DNA of 64,000 nucleotides from NCBI RefSeq assembly GCF_910580175.1, contig NZ_CAJTXD010000002.1, forward strand, positions 1-64,000, given 5' to 3'. The notes under the pieces were generated by a model. That model was not told where the DNA came from and did not search any database. It worked only from the letters and a program-made list of their open reading frames with translations. Position 1 is the first letter of the stretch; the number at the start of each line of letters is the position of its first letter. A program made the translations under genes and the position numbers. This DNA is from an uncultured Alistipes sp. (GTDB taxonomy: Bacteria; Bacteroidota; Bacteroidia; Bacteroidales; Rikenellaceae). This document shows positions 7,431 to 16,436 of the stretch, one piece after another.

Positions 7431-10040
7431 TTAGAACTGCTGGCCCATCACGAAGTGGAACTGGCTGCCGCTTTTCTTGGTGCTGTTGGCCGGGGCGTCG
7501 AAGCCGTAGCCCCAGTCGATGCCGAGCATACCGACCACGGGCAGGTAGAGCCGCACGCCGAAGCCGGCCGAACGCTTGATCTTGAAGGGCGAGAATTCGC
7601 GCCACGAGTCGAACGCATTGCCGCCCTCCAGGAAGCCCAGCACGTAGATCTGCGACGAAGGTTTGAGGATCACGGGGTAGCGCAATTCGGCCGTGTACTT
7701 GTTGTAGCCGCACGAATAGTAGCTCGTCGGGTCGAGCGCGCCGTCTTCGTAACCGCGCATCGAGATGATGTCGATACCGTAGATATTGTATCCCGACATG
7801 CCGTCGCCGCCGACCTCGAACCGCTCGAAAGGCGAGACCTTGTTCTTGTTGTAGCTGCCCAGGTAACCCATTTCGGCCCGCAGCATCAAGACCAGATTCG
7901 AATTGCGGGTCAGCGCCTGGAACCATTGCGCCTTGAACTGCCACTTGTGGAACTCTACCCAGCGGTAACGTTCCTGGTTGGCGCGGTTGGCCACGGCCGA
8001 ATTGGAACTGGCGGCCTGCTCTTCGAGTGCTTTGTAGTCCTTGCCGTCCCAGAGCGAATAGGGCAGCGTGGCCTGTACCGAGGCGCTGAACTCCGAACCG
8101 CGGCGCGGGTAGATGGGCTGGTCGACGGAGTTGCGGCCCAGCACGAGCTTGAGCGAGAGCAGGTTCGACGAACCGGTTTTGACGATGAACGAATCCCAGC
8201 CCTTGAGCGAATAACGTTCGTAGCTGGCTTCGGCGTAGAACGTAAAGTAGGGGTCGGGCCACGAAAGCCGTTTGCCCAGACCTGCCGCCACGCCGTAGGT
8301 GCGGAAGTAGCGCGAAGCCTTCTTGGTAAGCCAGTTGGCGTCGTTCTGCTCGGAAATATGGGCCGAGAGGGTAAACGAATTGGGTTTCTTGCCGCCCAGC
8401 CAGGGGTCGGTAAAGCTGAATGCGAACGCCTTATAATAAGTGCCGTTGGTCTGGGCCGAAATCGAGAGCCGCTGGTTCTGCCCCATGGGGTAGGGGCGCC
8501 AGGCGCCTTTCTTGAAGAAGTTTTTGATCGAAAGGTTGTTCAGCGTGATGCCGACCGAGCCGACGAACGTGCCCGAACCCCAACCGCCGGCGATGTTGAA
8601 CTGGTCGGAGGCCTGCTCTTCGAGCGCCCAGTTGATGTCGACCAGCTCGTTGTTCACGGGGCGGATGTCGGGTGCGATGTTCTCGGCGTTGAAGTGCCCC
8701 ATCGAACCCAGCAGGCGCAGCGTACGCATCAACAGCGAGCGGTCGTACAACTCGCCGGGGTAGGTGGTCAGCTCGCGGCGGATTACCTCGTCGTCGACGC
8801 GCTGATTGCCTGTTATACCCACGTTGTTGATGGTAAACTGCTTGCCCTCGAATACCTTGACCTCGATGTCGATCGAGTCGGGGCCTACGATGGTTTCGGC
8901 CGGGTCGATCTGCGACATCAGATAACCGTTGTTCTGGTAGAGCGACGACACGGACATCGCTTCCAGGTCGGTCTCCTTCTGGATGCCGAGGCGCTTGTGC
9001 ATGGTCTTCTTGTCGTAGGTGTCGCCCCGCTTGACGCCGAACATGCGTTGCAGCTCCTCGGTCTCGTAGACGGAGTTGCCCACCCACGAGACGTTGCGGA
9101 TGTAGTATTTGTTGCCCTCCGACACTTGGATGTCGATGCCCAGATGGCGGTCGTCGATCGGGTAGATCGAGTCGCGAACGACGGTGGCGTTGCGGTAGCC
9201 GCGCGAGTTGTAGAAGTCGATCAGAAGCTCCTTGTCCTCCTCGAAGTCGTTCTCGTTCAGCTTGGTGTTGCGGAAGAAGTTGATCGATTTCTGGTGCGTC
9301 TTCTTGAACGTGCGGCGCAGGCGCTTGTCGGCGAAGTTGTCGTTGCCCGAAAAGTTGATCTTGCCGATCTTGATCTTGTTCTTGCGGTCGATGACGAAAG
9401 TGACGGTAACGGCCTGCGGACGCACCGAGTCGTTCTCGATGCGCACCTCGACCTCGGTGTCGCGGAAACCCTTGTCGGCCCAATAATTCTTGATCAACTT
9501 CATGTTCTTGTCGATCACGTAGTCCGAAAGTTCGCTGCCGCGCTTGAGCTTGAGTTTTTCGAGCAGGTCTTTCTGTTTGCCTTTCGAGATGCCTTCGAAC
9601 GCCCAGTTGTAGACGCGCGGCCGCTCTTTGAGGAAGACTTGCAGGTCGAGGCTGTCGCCCTCGATTTCGGCGCCGATCTTCACGTCGGAGAAGAAACGCT
9701 GGCTCCAAAGCCGCGAAATGGCGTTGGCGATGAAGTCGCTGGGCAGGTAGATCGAATCCCCGGCGATGAGTCCGGCCGAAGACTTGAGGATTTCGGGGTT
9801 GAGGTATTTCACGCCGTGGATGTCGACGTTGCGGATGTGGTAGAGCCGGGGCGTGGCTTCGTGGTGCAGCAGGGGCGCATTCTCCGGAAACGACGGCGCT
9901 TCGTCGACCGTCTCTGCATGTTTCCCGGCCGGGGTTTCCTGGGCCGCGGAAACAGGATGCGCGGGCTGCTGGGCGAATGTACCCGCAACACCCGACGTCA
10001 GCAACGCCACCGTTGCGAGTACCTTACCGAAATGATTCAT
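7431..10040 (-). CDS. bamA: outer-membrane protein assembly factor BamA
   Basis: An 869-aa Omp85 protein and core subunit of the BAM complex that inserts beta-barrel proteins. It has a signal peptide (cleavage after GTFAQ, about residue 24), a run of POTRA domains (about 65-465, e.g. the IRNVDIHGVKYLNPEIL segment), and a C-terminal barrel with the conserved loop-6 type motif SMRGYEDG near residue 745. It ends in a beta-signal with terminal Phe. It sits 28 nt after uppS and upstream of two ompH genes, the usual Bacteroidetes order. It is more canonical than tamL at 2555, which carries a lipoprotein signal. Confidence 0.96.
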   Translation of the reverse strand: MNHFGKVLATVALLTSGVAGTFAQQPAHPVSAAQETPAGKHAETVDEAPSFPENAPLLHHEATPRLYHIRNVDIHGVKYLNPEILKSSAGLIAGDSIYLPSDFIANAISRLWSQRFFSDVKIGAEIEGDSLDLQVFLKERPRVYNWAFEGISKGKQKDLLEKLKLKRGSELSDYVIDKNMKLIKNYWADKGFRDTEVEVRIENDSVRPQAVTVTFVIDRKNKIKIGKINFSGNDNFADKRLRRTFKKTHQKSINFFRNTKLNENDFEEDKELLIDFYNSRGYRNATVVRDSIYPIDDRHLGIDIQVSEGNKYYIRNVSWVGNSVYETEELQRMFGVKRGDTYDKKTMHKRLGIQKETDLEAMSVSSLYQNNGYLMSQIDPAETIVGPDSIDIEVKVFEGKQFTINNVGITGNQRVDDEVIRRELTTYPGELYDRSLLMRTLRLLGSMGHFNAENIAPDIRPVNNELVDINWALEEQASDQFNIAGGWGSGTFVGSVGITLNNLSIKNFFKKGAWRPYPMGQNQRLSISAQTNGTYYKAFAFSFTDPWLGGKKPNSFTLSAHISEQNDANWLTKKASRYFRTYGVAAGLGKRLSWPDPYFTFYAEASYERYSLKGWDSFIVKTGSSNLLSLKLVLGRNSVDQPIYPRRGSEFSASVQATLPYSLWDGKDYKALEEQAASSNSAVANRANQERYRWVEFHKWQFKAQWFQALTRNSNLVLMLRAEMGYLGSYNKNKVSPFERFEVGGDGMSGYNIYGIDIISMRGYEDGALDPTSYYSCGYNKYTAELRYPVILKPSSQIYVLGFLEGGNAFDSWREFSPFKIKRSAGFGVRLYLPVVGMLGIDWGYGFDAPANSTKKSGSQFHFVMGQQF

Positions 10041-10068
10041 CTGTCAATATCTAATCTTCAACTTTCGT

Positions 10069-10782
10069 TCATTTGACCAGTCCGAACCGCCGGTCGCGCC
10101 GGTCGTATTCGGCTATCGCACGGTCGAACTCCTCTTCGGAGAAGTCGGGCCACAGCACCTGGGGGAAGTAAAGTTCGGCATAGGATGCCTGCCAGAGCAG
10201 GAAGTTGCTCAACCGCTTCTCGCCGCTGGTGCGGATCACCAGGTCGGGATCGGGATACTCCGCCGTGTCGAGCGCCGCGGAGAGGGTCGCCTCGTCGATC
10301 CGCTCCGGGTCGAGTGCCCCGGCAGCGGCGCGTGCGGCGATTTGGCGGGTTGCCCGGGTAATCTCGTCGCGCGACGAGTAGTTGAGCGCGAGGATGAACG
10401 TCAGCCGGTCGCCGGCGGCGGTCTGCTCCTCGGCCCGGGCCAGGTGGCTGCGCACTTTCTCCGAAAAACGCGTGTTGTCGCCGATCGTCCGCAGGCGGAT
10501 GCCTTGGCGCTGCAATTCGGGCGTCTCGTGGATCACGCACTGGCAGAATAATTCCATGAGCGCGTCGACCTCCTGTGCGGGGCGTCCCCAATTCTCGGTT
10601 GAGAAAGCGTAGAACGTCAGGTAGCCGATGCCGTAGCGTATGGCCGCGCGCAGCGAAGCCCGGATCGGCTCGATGCCCGCCGCATGGCCTTCGTGCCGCT
10701 GCAAGCCGTGCAACTCGGCCCAGCGGCCGTTGCCGTCCATGATGATGGCGACGTGTTGCGGTATGCGTTTCTCTTGGCTCAT
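10069..10782 (-). CDS. uppS: undecaprenyl diphosphate synthase (cis-prenyltransferase)
   Basis: A 237-aa enzyme that builds the C55 lipid carrier from farnesyl-PP and isopentenyl-PP for peptidoglycan and O-antigen synthesis. The signature HVAIIMDGNGRWA is at the N-terminus (catalytic Asp in MDGNGR). FYAFSTENWGRP and the C-terminal DLVIRTSGEKRLSNFLLWQ are also present. The ATG at 10782 is preferred over an in-frame TTG at 10794, because that codon lies inside the -7 promoter box (10799-10792). The resulting mRNA leader would be only a few nucleotides. Confidence 0.96.
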   Translation of the reverse strand: MSQEKRIPQHVAIIMDGNGRWAELHGLQRHEGHAAGIEPIRASLRAAIRYGIGYLTFYAFSTENWGRPAQEVDALMELFCQCVIHETPELQRQGIRLRTIGDNTRFSEKVRSHLARAEEQTAAGDRLTFILALNYSSRDEITRATRQIAARAAAGALDPERIDEATLSAALDTAEYPDPDLVIRTSGEKRLSNFLLWQASYAELYFPQVLWPDFSEEEFDRAIAEYDRRDRRFGLVK

Positions 10783-10791
10783 AATAGGGCA

Positions 10792-10799
10792 CAAATATA
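10792..10799 (-). promoter_or_regulatory. TAnnTTTG -7 box for the uppS-bamA operon
   Basis: It reads TATATTTG on the minus strand and ends 9 nt before the uppS ATG, which implies a nearly leaderless transcript. No clear -33 element is seen. Confidence 0.5.
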
Positions 10800-10878
10800 G
10801 GGAATTTCCCTTGAAAATGAATAATGGAACAGCGAATAGTTGATGGCGGACGGTCGGAATCGAACGTTCATGCCCGGT

Positions 10879-11763
10879 TCATCGTTTTTCCCGGATGTCT
10901 ATTCCCCACATCATCTTATTGCGTAACGTGTCGTAAAACGATATATTGTGCGGCATGGCCAGAAAAATCGGTTGTTCGGCCCGTCGGATGGAGAAGGCCG
11001 CACTTGAGGCGATGGGGTAGCTGCGGTTGTCGAGCGTGGCGAACGCATCCGAACGCCGTTCGTGCACGCGCAGGGCGATCCGCGCCGTGTCGGGAACCAC
11101 CACGGGACGCATGGTCAGGTTGTGGGGCGCCAAAGGCGAAATGATGAGGCAGGCGCACGAGGGGGCGACAACCGGGCCGCCGGCGCTGAGCGAATAGGCC
11201 GTGGAACCGGTGGGCGTGGAGACGATCACGCCGTCGCCGTGGTAGGTCGCGACCATTTGGCCGTCGACGTAGGTCTCGACCGAAAGCATGTCGGCGCCGT
11301 GGCGCTGGACAGTAAACTCGTTGAGCGCCAGCATCGGCCCGGCGGCAGGCACGAAGTCGCCGTGTACTTCGAGCATCGACCGGGGCTGCACGGCCAGTTC
11401 GCCGCGGGCGATTTGCCCGAAAACTTGCTCGGCGCTTTCGCTCGGCGCGCCGGTCAGGAACCCCAGGTGCCCTGCGTTGATCCCCACGACCGGAATCGGG
11501 GCGCCGCCCAGCCGGTGGACGCCCTCCAGCAGCGTGCCGTCGCCACCGTAGCAGACCATCGTCGTGCCGGCGGGCTGAGGGCCGAGCCGCTCGCCGTACA
11601 ACTTGTCGGCGGGTATCTCCTCTCCCGTTGCTTCGCGGACGACGGGCGCGAACTCTTCGTTGACGAGATAGTCGAAGCCGTGGCGGCGGAGCGCTTTCAA
11701 GAGCTGGCGCACGTCCTCGGTGCTGCGGTCGGCGTTGCCGCGGGAAAAAAGTATGATTTTCAT
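10879..11763 (-). CDS. nadK: NAD kinase
   Basis: A 294-aa ATP-NAD kinase that makes NADP. The GGDGT motif (VCYGGDGTLL, about residue 72) is the catalytic and nucleotide-binding core. The conserved GINAGHLGFLT follows near residue 95. The NAD-binding YHGDGVIVSTPTGSTAYSLS segment is around 175-195. Length fits bacterial NadK. It is divergent from pdxJ. A minus-strand TAACTTTG (11874-11867) could be its -7 box with a leader of about 95 nt. Confidence 0.96.
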   Translation of the reverse strand: MKIILFSRGNADRSTEDVRQLLKALRRHGFDYLVNEEFAPVVREATGEEIPADKLYGERLGPQPAGTTMVCYGGDGTLLEGVHRLGGAPIPVVGINAGHLGFLTGAPSESAEQVFGQIARGELAVQPRSMLEVHGDFVPAAGPMLALNEFTVQRHGADMLSVETYVDGQMVATYHGDGVIVSTPTGSTAYSLSAGGPVVAPSCACLIISPLAPHNLTMRPVVVPDTARIALRVHERRSDAFATLDNRSYPIASSAAFSIRRAEQPIFLAMPHNISFYDTLRNKMMWGIDIREKR

Positions 11764-11882
11764 CGGCGGAGTTGCGAAAAAATAAGTAACTTTACCACGC
11801 CGGAACGGAGGCTGCGAAGCTGCCGTGCGGCATCTCCGTCCGGCGGTTGCGGACGGCTATCGGAAGCAAAGTTAGTGAAATT

Positions 11883-12605
11883 ATGACAAAGTTGAGTGTT
11901 AACATCAATAAGATTGCCGTAGTCCGCAATTCGCGCGGCGGCAATCTGCCCGATGTGGTGCTTGCGGCTACGCGCATCGAAGGATTCGGTGCCGACGGCA
12001 TCACGGTGCATCCGCGTCCCGATGCCCGCCACATCCGTTACGACGACGTGCGGGCGCTCAAGCGGGTGCTGACGAGCGAACTCAACATAGAGGGAAATCC
12101 GATACCGGATTTCGTCCGGCTGGTGCTGGAAGTCGTGCCTGCGCAGGTCACGCTGGTGCCGGACGCTCCCGATGCGATTACCTCCAATGCGGGGTGGAAC
12201 ACGGTGGCCAACAGGGATTTCCTTGCCGAGGTAACGGCCAGCTTCCATGAACGGGGGATTCGGGTTTCGCACTTCGTCGATCCCGATCCAGCGATGGTCG
12301 CGGGGGCGAAAGCCTGCGGTGCCGACCGGGTAGAACTTTATACGGAAGCCTATGCCCGCGAATATGCGGCTGGCAGGGAAGCCGCGATCGCGCCCTATGT
12401 TGCAGCGGCCGAGGAGGCGCGCCGCCAAGGGCTGGGACTCAATGCCGGACATGATTTGTCGCTGGAAAACTTGCACTATTTTGTGGAGCGGATACCCTGG
12501 ACGGACGAGGTGTCGATCGGCCATGCGCTCATCAGCGATGCGCTCTATTTCGGACTGGAGAACACCGTGCAGCTCTATCGCCGCGAACTGAAACTTGCCG
12601 AATAA
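11883..12605 (+). CDS. pdxJ: pyridoxine 5'-phosphate synthase
   Basis: A 240-aa TIM-barrel enzyme that condenses 1-deoxyxylulose 5-phosphate with 3-amino-2-oxopropyl phosphate in de novo vitamin B6 synthesis. Family motifs include LSVNINKIAVVRNSRGG at the N-terminus, GADGITVHPRPDARHI near residue 37, LELN-like segments, and GLGLNAGHDLS near 185. The ATG at 11883 matches the family N-terminus. The downstream cca gene overlaps its last codons, so the two are probably translated from one message. Confidence 0.96.
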   Translation: MTKLSVNINKIAVVRNSRGGNLPDVVLAATRIEGFGADGITVHPRPDARHIRYDDVRALKRVLTSELNIEGNPIPDFVRLVLEVVPAQVTLVPDAPDAITSNAGWNTVANRDFLAEVTASFHERGIRVSHFVDPDPAMVAGAKACGADRVELYTEAYAREYAAGREAAIAPYVAAAEEARRQGLGLNAGHDLSLENLHYFVERIPWTDEVSIGHALISDALYFGLENTVQLYRRELKLAE

Positions 12606-14013
12606 CCGCGTGCCGCTCTCGAATCCCATATTCCGACGCATTTCGCGCTTGGCCGAAGCCCAGGGCGTGAAAGCTTTCGTGGTGGGCGGCTATGTGCGCG
12701 ACCACTACCTGTGCCGCCCCTCGACGGATATCGACATCGTGGTGGTGGGAAGCGGCGTGGCTCTGGCCGAAGCGTTGGGACGCGAACTGCACACGAAAGT
12801 CTCGGTTTTCAAGACTTTCGGCACGGCGATGCTTCGGGCCGGAGGCGTGGAAGTCGAATTCGTGGGCGCGCGCCGCGAATCCTATACGCATGATTCGCGC
12901 AAGCCCCAGGTCGAGGCCGGGACGCTGGAAGACGACCAGCGCCGCCGCGACTTCACGATCAATGCGCTGGCCTGGTCGCTCAACGAACGGACGTTCGGCG
13001 AACTGGTCGATCCTTTCGGCGGGCTGGACGACCTGGATGCCTGCATCATCCGCACGCCGTGCGACCCGGACGTGACGTTTTCGGACGATCCGCTGCGCAT
13101 GATGCGGGCCGTGCGGTTCGCGGCACAGCTGGGTTTCTCGATCGAAGACGAAACTTTCGAAGCGATCCGCCGCAATGCCCATCGCATCAAGATCGTATCG
13201 CGCGAACGCATCGCTACGGAACTGAACAAGATCGTATTGTCGCCGATTCCGTCGATGGGCTTCGAACTGCTGGAGTTGACGGGGCTGCTGGAGCTTATTT
13301 TCCCCGAACTCCACCGCCTGCGCGGCGTGGAACGGCGGGGACAGCATGCCCACAAGGACAACTTCATCCACACGCTCAAGGTGCTGGACAATGTGGCGCG
13401 CCGCTCGGATGACTTGTGGCTGCGGTGGGCGGCGGTGCTGCACGACATAGCCAAGCCGCAGACCAAAGCCTACGACCCGAAAGTCGGCTGGACATTCCAC
13501 GGCCATGAAGTGGTCGGCTCCAAGCAGGTGCCCGCGATTTTCCGCCAATTGAAGCTGCCGATGAACGAACGCATGAAGTTCGTGCAGAAACTGGTGTTCC
13601 TCCATCTGCGGCCGATCATTCTGTCGGAAGACCTGGTGACCGACTCGGCTGTGCGGCGGCTGCTGTTCGAAGCGGGCGACGACGTGGAGGCGCTGATGAC
13701 GCTTTGCGAAGCCGACATCACGTCGGGCATCGATGCCAAGGTAAAACGCTACATGGCGAACTTCGAATTGGTGCGTCGCAAGATGAAAGACCTGGAAGAA
13801 CGCGACCGCATCCGCAACTTCCAACCTCCGATTACGGGCGAAATCATCATGCAGACCTATGGCATAGGCCCCTGCCGGGTAATCGGCGAGATCAAGGAGG
13901 TAATTAAGAATGCGATTCTCGACGGCGAAATCCCCAACGACTACCAGGCTGCCTACGACCTGATGCTCCGCTTGGCCGCCGAACGGGGACTGGAACGACC
14001 GAGCGGGGTGTAA
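12595..14013 (+). CDS. cca: CCA tRNA nucleotidyltransferase / poly(A) polymerase family with HD domain
   Basis: A 472-aa class II nucleotidyltransferase. VVGGYVRDHYL and STDIDIVVVG (about residues 29-55) form the catalytic head, with the Asp pair that binds metal. RRRDFTINALAWSL (about 120) is the neck motif. A C-terminal HD phosphohydrolase domain starts around 260 with HAHKDNFIHTL and VLHDIAKP. The start is either TTG at 12595 (11-nt overlap with pdxJ) or GTG at 12610. The neighbouring initiator tRNA has no encoded CCA, fitting the CCA-adding role. A terminator follows at 14063. Confidence 0.9.
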   Translation: MPNNRVPLSNPIFRRISRLAEAQGVKAFVVGGYVRDHYLCRPSTDIDIVVVGSGVALAEALGRELHTKVSVFKTFGTAMLRAGGVEVEFVGARRESYTHDSRKPQVEAGTLEDDQRRRDFTINALAWSLNERTFGELVDPFGGLDDLDACIIRTPCDPDVTFSDDPLRMMRAVRFAAQLGFSIEDETFEAIRRNAHRIKIVSRERIATELNKIVLSPIPSMGFELLELTGLLELIFPELHRLRGVERRGQHAHKDNFIHTLKVLDNVARRSDDLWLRWAAVLHDIAKPQTKAYDPKVGWTFHGHEVVGSKQVPAIFRQLKLPMNERMKFVQKLVFLHLRPIILSEDLVTDSAVRRLLFEAGDDVEALMTLCEADITSGIDAKVKRYMANFELVRRKMKDLEERDRIRNFQPPITGEIIMQTYGIGPCRVIGEIKEVIKNAILDGEIPNDYQAAYDLMLRLAAERGLERPSGV

Positions 14014-14062
14014 AGAAGGGCTGAATTCCGGCCGGAAGAATGAATCGTAGGCCCATGAATGA

Positions 14063-14097
14063 AAAAAAGCAGTCATCTTTCGGATGACTGCTTTTTT
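14063..14097. terminator. bidirectional intrinsic terminator between cca and tRNA-fMet
   Basis: A perfect 15-bp hairpin (14063-14077 with 14083-14097) with a TTTCG loop. It has an A-tract on the 5' side and a T-tract on the 3' side, so it can end the plus-strand cca transcript and the minus-strand tRNA transcript. Confidence 0.9.
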
Positions 14098-14099
14098 AG

Positions 14100-14172
14100 T
14101 AGCGGGAGGAGGACTCGAACCTCCGACCTCCGGGTTATGAGCCCGACGAGCTGCCAACTGCTCTATCCCGCG
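14100..14172 (-). tRNA. initiator tRNA-fMet (CAU)
   Basis: A 73-nt cloverleaf on the minus strand with anticodon CAU in loop CTCATAA. It has all three initiator hallmarks: position 1 C opposite U72 (unpaired acceptor end), three consecutive G-C pairs at the bottom of the anticodon stem (GGG/CCC), and a purine-pyrimidine A11-U24 pair in the D stem (GAGC/GCTC). The T arm is GGAGG-TTCGAGT-CCTCC and the discriminator base is A. The 3' CCA is not encoded; ACTA follows in the genome. Confidence 0.95.
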
Positions 14173-14309
14173 ATATATCGTCGAAAAAATCTATCGCTGT
14201 TGTGTCCGCAAAGGTAATACAAAAATCGAGCTTTGCAAAACAAAAATCGCATTTAATATTTTATAAAATACTATTGTTTTTATATTCAGTCGGTTATAGT
14301 TTTTTGAAA

Positions 14310-16094
14310 TTATCGTCGGATGTGGCCTGCAACGATTTCGGCCAGATCGTGCACCTCTTTGGCGGCACCCCGGGCAATGGCTTTCTTGCACAGCGGGCAA
14401 GCCGTGACGATCGTTTCGGCGCCCGTGGCTTCGAGTTCGGCGGCGACGCTGCGGGCCAGGGCGACCTGTTGGCGGTCAGAAATGGCCGTGTTGGCGACCG
14501 ACGAGCCGCAGCAGAGGGCGTTCTCGCGAGTGTCGGCCGGCTCCAGCAGGCGGCCGATCGCTTCGATCACGGCGCGCGGCTGGTCGTAGATGCCGCTGCC
14601 GCGTCCCAGTTCGCAGGGGTCGTGGTAGGTGTAGGCCGTGTCGCCGCGGTCGGTGCGGAGTCGTCCGGATTGCATGAGCCGCAGGATGTATTCCGAGTGG
14701 TGGAGCACCTCGATGCCCTCCAGCGCATAGTCTTCGCGGAAGACCTTCAGACAGATCGGGCACGAAGTAACGAGCGTGGCGATGTTGTGTTTGCGGAACA
14801 GCTCGGTATTGTAGCGCATCATCTTGCGGGCCGCGTCGGTCTCGCCCGAGAGTTTCAGCGGACGGCCGCAGCAGACGCCGCCGTCGCGGTCGGCCCACCA
14901 GACTTCTTCACGTGCGGCCGTGAATATCTGTTCCATAGCCGTGAGGATGCGGGGCGTGAGCAGGGTCATGCAGCCGGCAAAATAGCCGACCCGGCCGGTG
15001 CCCTGCGAGCGATCGACCTCTTTCAGATAGGCGTAGCGACGTTTGTCGGGCAGATTGCGCAGTGTGTCGCGGGAGTTGAGTCGCAGGGTGTTGAGGTCGA
15101 TGCCGACGGGGCATTTCGTGGCGCAGCGGCCGCACATCAGGCAGTTGTCGGCCACCTCGGGCCGCAGCATTTTGTAGCGGCGGTCGCGCAGGAAGTAGAC
15201 CGACTGCACGTTGTCGATACCCAGCGTGCTCTGCAACTGGCAGGGGTCGATGCAGATGCCGCAGCGGGAGCAGGCCTCGACCTGGAAGTGGTCGTAGGAC
15301 TTTTTCTTTTCGCCCGAGCGCAGGCGGTAGCGGCGCAGGAAGATGAGCGGTACTTCCGTGAAAATGTGCATGTAGCGTGAGAACGGCATCGCCACGAAGA
15401 ACAGCCCCAGGCACGACGAGTAGATCCACCAGGCGGCCGCTTCGATGTTGATCGAGGCCATCACGCCAAGATGGTCGTGCATCCAGCCGCCGAGCGTGCC
15501 GGTAAGGAACCCCCCGCCGCCATAGAGGGCGCAGGTGGCGCTTTCGGCCACCAGACGGGCCGGGAAGATGATCCACAGCGCGGACAGCGCGATGCGGTCG
15601 CCCAGGACATGCTTGGTTGTGCGGCGCATGCCCATCGCCTTGGAATGCAGGCGCTTGCCCCAGGCCAGCGCGACGCCCGAGAGGACGAAGAGCAGCAGCA
15701 AGTCCATCACGAAGTCGAAAAACGGCTTGTGGGCGAGTCCGGTTGCAAAATATTTGAAGAACACGTGACCTTGGAGCGGCACATAGTGGAAGCCCAGGTA
15801 AGCGATCGTCTCGATCCAGCCCACGGCGATCAGTAAAAACCATCCGAAAGCCAGCGACATGTGCATGTAGCCCAGCAGCGGATCGATCCGGAAGATGCGG
15901 CGGTGCAGGAGCGATTCGCAGATCGTCTCGCCCGCGGCATCGAGGGTCGCACGCGAAGGCAGGCCGCGTAGAACAGCCATCTTGTCGGCGCGCGGCAGTC
16001 GGTAGAGCCACAGCGCCCACTTGGTCATGACGATGGCGAACATCGCCAAAGCGCCGAGGATGAACGGCAGACAGAAAGGTGCGTAGAAAGTCAT
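14310..16094 (-). CDS. membrane Fe-S oxidoreductase, HdrE/DsrM-HdrD/DsrK-like fusion
   Basis: A 594-aa protein. The N-terminal about 240 residues contain several membrane helices (first MTFYAPFCLPFILGALAMF), resembling the NarI-like heme b subunit of HdrDE or DsrMK. Two 4Fe-4S motifs follow: CSRCGICIDPCQ and CLMCGRCATKCP (about 300-360). Two CCG-type cysteine domains come next, with GVCCGRP...CPICLK and YHDPCELG...ALCCGSS...CPLCKK. It is predicted to exchange electrons between menaquinone and a soluble Hdr-like module. It is the last gene of the five-gene operon, 2 nt after the small ferredoxin-like gene. The start at 16094 gives the hydrophobic N-terminus. The substrate is unknown. Confidence 0.85.
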   Translation of the reverse strand: MTFYAPFCLPFILGALAMFAIVMTKWALWLYRLPRADKMAVLRGLPSRATLDAAGETICESLLHRRIFRIDPLLGYMHMSLAFGWFLLIAVGWIETIAYLGFHYVPLQGHVFFKYFATGLAHKPFFDFVMDLLLLFVLSGVALAWGKRLHSKAMGMRRTTKHVLGDRIALSALWIIFPARLVAESATCALYGGGGFLTGTLGGWMHDHLGVMASINIEAAAWWIYSSCLGLFFVAMPFSRYMHIFTEVPLIFLRRYRLRSGEKKKSYDHFQVEACSRCGICIDPCQLQSTLGIDNVQSVYFLRDRRYKMLRPEVADNCLMCGRCATKCPVGIDLNTLRLNSRDTLRNLPDKRRYAYLKEVDRSQGTGRVGYFAGCMTLLTPRILTAMEQIFTAAREEVWWADRDGGVCCGRPLKLSGETDAARKMMRYNTELFRKHNIATLVTSCPICLKVFREDYALEGIEVLHHSEYILRLMQSGRLRTDRGDTAYTYHDPCELGRGSGIYDQPRAVIEAIGRLLEPADTRENALCCGSSVANTAISDRQQVALARSVAAELEATGAETIVTACPLCKKAIARGAAKEVHDLAEIVAGHIRR

Positions 16095-16096
16095 CG

Positions 16097-16432
16097 TCAG
16101 AGGTCTCCCAGTTTGTGTTTGATGAGCATTACCACGGCGCGCGTGTTGATGCCGCGCGGGCAGACGAGCCGGCATTTGCCGCACAGCATGCACTTGTTCA
16201 TCTCTTCGTAGGCGCCCTGGTATTCGCCGCGCCGCACGAGGGTGTGCACCTTGCGGAAGTTGAACTCCGTCAGGTTGCCGGCCGTGCAGACGGCCGTGCA
16301 GCTGCCGCATCCGATGCAGGTTTGCAGCTCGGGCATCTCGTGCAGGATTTCGTCGCTTTTGCGCAGGTTGTTGCGGTCGATGTCGATGGCCCGGGGTTTG
16401 GAAATCGAATAGCCGAAGTTGATGGCTGCCAT
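16097..16432 (-). CDS. HdrC-like 4Fe-4S dicluster protein (small)
   Basis: A 111-aa iron-sulfur protein with two CxxCxxCxxxC clusters: CIGCGSCTAVCTAG (about residue 39) and CMLCGKCRLVCPRG (about residue 81). This is the usual HdrC/QmoC N-terminal arrangement. It lies 4 nt after the flavoprotein and 2 nt before the membrane fusion protein, so it probably links them electrically. There is no signal peptide, so it should be cytoplasmic. It is a second HdrC-type protein in the operon and shorter than the one at 18567. Confidence 0.88.
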   Translation of the reverse strand: MAAINFGYSISKPRAIDIDRNNLRKSDEILHEMPELQTCIGCGSCTAVCTAGNLTEFNFRKVHTLVRRGEYQGAYEEMNKCMLCGKCRLVCPRGINTRAVVMLIKHKLGDL

Positions 16433-16436
16433 ACGC

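Noticed and set aside
7374..10076. A 900-codon open frame on the plus strand, antisense to bamA
   Set aside because: It arises from high GC and biased codon use opposite bamA, and its sequence has no domain or signal.
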